DNA of 6,351 nt from a bacterium (lineage in GTDB: Bacteria; Armatimonadota; Zipacnadia; Zipacnadales; Zipacnadaceae): the NCBI GenBank assembly GCA_030607655.1, contig JAUWJN010000167.1, positions 1-6,351 on the forward strand, read 5' to 3'. The notes beneath the pieces are model-generated. The model saw only the letters and a program-made list of their open reading frames with translations. It did no database searches and was not told the origin of the DNA. The stretch's first letter is position 1, and each line of letters begins with the position of its first letter. Of the stretch, positions 4,501 to 6,351 are shown piece by piece. Made by a program: the position numbers and the translations under genes.

Positions 4501-6351
4501 AAGCAAGACCCCGCGGCCAGACCCAGATAGTCAACCACCAAGCGCGGCTGTACCGCCCGCCTCACCCCAGGTAGCACCCGCATCCCCCTCCCTAAAAGTA
4601 GCATTACTGGCTAGCGGGGCGGTGTTTGCCGGAATGTTTGCCTTCTATGCAGTGATGGCCAACCGCTATCCCATCTATGGCGACACGCCCGAACTGATGA
4701 CTGCCAGCATTAATCTGGGCATTGCTCACCCCAGTGGCTACCCGCTACTCACCCTGTTAGGGAAAGGGGCCAGTTTGCTGCCGCTGGGCACAATGGCCTA
4801 CCGCTTGAATCTATTGATGAGTCTGTTCGGTGCGCTGACCGCTGGTGGCGTATGTCTTCTGGTTTGCTTAGCGTTCGGTAGTATTGGGGCCGGGGTCATT
4901 GCGGGTCTCGGGCTGGGACTGACGCCTGTATTGTGGGAGAGTTCAACGAACTTCGAAGTCTACGCTCTGCATGCGATGCTAATTGTGGCCCTGTTGCTTC
5001 TCACGGCCAAGGTGTGGGTGCCCACTGCGGGCAACGATAAGCACCGCCGTCGCTACTTTTACCTGCTGGCGCTGGTCATCGGTCTGGGGATTTCCCATCG
5101 CATCTCGTTCGCCACGACCCTACCGGTGGTAGCCTGGATAATTTTCCGCCGGCGGCAGGTATGGCTGCCCGGGCGGGGTGAAATCATTAGGGCGTTGTTG
5201 CTTTTTATACTGGGTCTGACCCCGTGGCTGTACTTGCCAATTCGGGCATCCCTACCGTATGACCCTTACACTTGTTGGGCTCCATTGACGAGTGTCAGGG
5301 CTATCCTGGACCATATTGGCGCCCGCCAATACGGGTATAGGCTTTTCGCCTACTCTCTGGCGGGGGTTCCCCTGTTGGCAAAACGCGACCTGGTCATGAT
5401 ATGGGAGCAGTTCGGATTGCTCCTTATCTTTGTTCCTTTTGGCCTGGCAGCTATAAGGAGCCAGGGTCGCGTGATCATCGAGGCTGGCTTGCTGCTACTG
5501 GGAATCAACTTAGTGCTGTTCTTCGGCTATTTTGCCTACGATTATGACGTATTCTTCGTGCCCACCTATATTGGGCTTATGATTCTCATCGCCGCCGGTA
5601 TTGTGTGGCTGGGCCGCCATGCAAGTCACAGATTCCCCCATCTCACCCCGCTTGTGCCGGTTGCCCTGGCGGTGGTGTTTCTTGCTATCCACCTCCCCGG
5701 CCGCTATGCACATCTCAAGCCGCTGTCCGAGCCATTTGCTGCTGGCTTCGTACATAAGTTGAGCGCTTCGATACCTTCTAACGCGGTGATTATAATTGGC
5801 AACCAGTTTGTGCGAGGAGATTGCGTGCGGTTCCCCCTGTTATATGCCAAGCGCGTCACCGGTGAAGTTCCCGGGCTGGCGTTTCGCACCACCGGGCACC
5901 TCGACCCAGTGCTGGCGCATTATAGTTCAGGAGAAGCGGAATTTGCCACGCGCCTTAAGGATTTCCTTGAAGAGATTGGGACTTCGGCCAATGCCACCCG
6001 GCTGATAATGAATCATCCCGCGGGCCAGCGAGTCTTTGCTCTGATGCACCTCTATGATGGCCCGCGTCCCATCTTCACTGATTCGCCGAAGCTTGTCAAG
6101 CCAGCGGGATTAGGAGCTGCGTATTGTGGATACCTGTGGCGAGTCCTGCCCACTCCGGGTTTCAAACTGGAAGCCGATCCGGACGATTTTGTAGAGTGGG
6201 CCCGTGCCGAGGCGGGAAAGCCTGGCGCCAACGACGCGGTCCATGATAACCTGGCTATTCCCCTGGTAGGCTATGGATACTACCTCACCGCGACAGGACA
6301 GCATGAGCAGGGGGTGCAGTTCGCCAGAATATTAACGAAGGTGTGCCATAA
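4430..6351 (+). CDS. DUF2723-family multi-pass membrane protein, 3' end outside window
   Basis: This is a polytopic membrane protein of the DUF2723 family, relatives of GT-C-fold O-mannosyltransferase-like enzymes that use lipid-linked sugars. The precise substrate is unknown. From the TTG at 4430, 640 codons are open without a stop to the window edge. Residues 1-54 are hydrophilic, charged, then proline-rich, and probably a disordered cytoplasmic tail. The first membrane helix is about 57-77. The family's signature loop follows: GDTPEL (84-89, with Asp85 and Glu88 as candidate catalytic acids), LGIAHPSGYPL (96-106), GK (111-112) and YRLNLL (124-129). Further matches are NFEVYAL (174-180), GISHR (220-224), GLTPWLYLPIRA (262-273), GARQYGYRLF (297-306) and YDYDVFFVPTY (370-380). 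I count about eleven hydrophobic helices up to roughly 422. A soluble C-terminal region follows, and its last visible part (LVGYGYYLTATGQHEQG) resembles a TPR-type helix pair. It is not obviously tied to the upstream nucleotide genes. Family assignment is confident; enzymatic activity is inferred. Confidence 0.88.
   Translation, partial: MGEDRTENRESDFEGRTRNKEEPISKTPRPDPDSQPPSAAVPPASPQVAPASPSLKVALLASGAVFAGMFAFYAVMANRYPIYGDTPELMTASINLGIAHPSGYPLLTLLGKGASLLPLGTMAYRLNLLMSLFGALTAGGVCLLVCLAFGSIGAGVIAGLGLGLTPVLWESSTNFEVYALHAMLIVALLLLTAKVWVPTAGNDKHRRRYFYLLALVIGLGISHRISFATTLPVVAWIIFRRRQVWLPGRGEIIRALLLFILGLTPWLYLPIRASLPYDPYTCWAPLTSVRAILDHIGARQYGYRLFAYSLAGVPLLAKRDLVMIWEQFGLLLIFVPFGLAAIRSQGRVIIEAGLLLLGINLVLFFGYFAYDYDVFFVPTYIGLMILIAAGIVWLGRHASHRFPHLTPLVPVALAVVFLAIHLPGRYAHLKPLSEPFAAGFVHKLSASIPSNAVIIIGNQFVRGDCVRFPLLYAKRVTGEVPGLAFRTTGHLDPVLAHYSSGEAEFATRLKDFLEEIGTSANATRLIMNHPAGQRVFALMHLYDGPRPIFTDSPKLVKPAGLGAAYCGYLWRVLPTPGFKLEADPDDFVEWARAEAGKPGANDAVHDNLAIPLVGYGYYLTATGQHEQGVQFARILTKVCH

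Noticed and set aside
1..6351. CRISPR array, insertion sequence or attachment site
   Set aside because: No regularly spaced repeats, no transposase or integrase motifs and no terminal inverted repeats with target duplications were seen.

Overview
This window carries four plus-strand genes in ordinary bacterial layout. The first two are closely spaced. They are a stand-alone ATP-pyrophosphatase subunit of GMP synthase (guaA/guaAb type, 209-1141) and a Glu/Leu/Phe/Val-family glutamate dehydrogenase (1164-2411), separated by 22 nt and very probably co-transcribed. A strong intrinsic terminator (about 2488-2532) follows them. CTP synthase (pyrG, 2567-4186) begins only about 35 nt after that terminator. 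After a 243-nt gap comes a long multi-pass membrane protein of the DUF2723 family (4430 to beyond the right edge). It starts at a TTG codon with a good Shine-Dalgarno sequence and is still open at base 6351.

The organism cannot be named with certainty. The separate GMP-synthase ATP-PPase subunit without a glutaminase domain is common in archaea and some deep bacterial lineages. Bacterial-style promoters and Shine-Dalgarno sites, TTG starts, moderately high G+C and a DUF2723 protein point to a bacterium. I favour a Chloroflexota-like genome (for example Dehalococcoidia), as inference only.

Region by region: 1-208 is intergenic or leader DNA with a forward promoter candidate, a possible divergent minus-strand promoter and an inverted repeat between them. 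209-2411 is the guaA-gdh pair. 2412-2566 holds the terminator and the pyrG leader. 2567-4186 is pyrG. 4187-4429 is a gap with small dyads but no recognisable gene. 4430-6351 is the membrane protein.

The first three genes share a nitrogen and nucleotide theme. GuaA and PyrG both aminate nucleotides using ammonia, which PyrG draws from its own glutaminase domain. Glutamate dehydrogenase interconverts ammonia and glutamate. The fourth gene is a probable GT-C-type membrane glycosyltransferase relative and looks unrelated. I saw no mobile element, CRISPR array, tRNA or rRNA, and no convincing new defence or metabolic system. The most useful leads are the glutaminase-less GuaA beside GDH, the terminator pressed against pyrG, and the large TTG-started membrane gene cut by the window edge.
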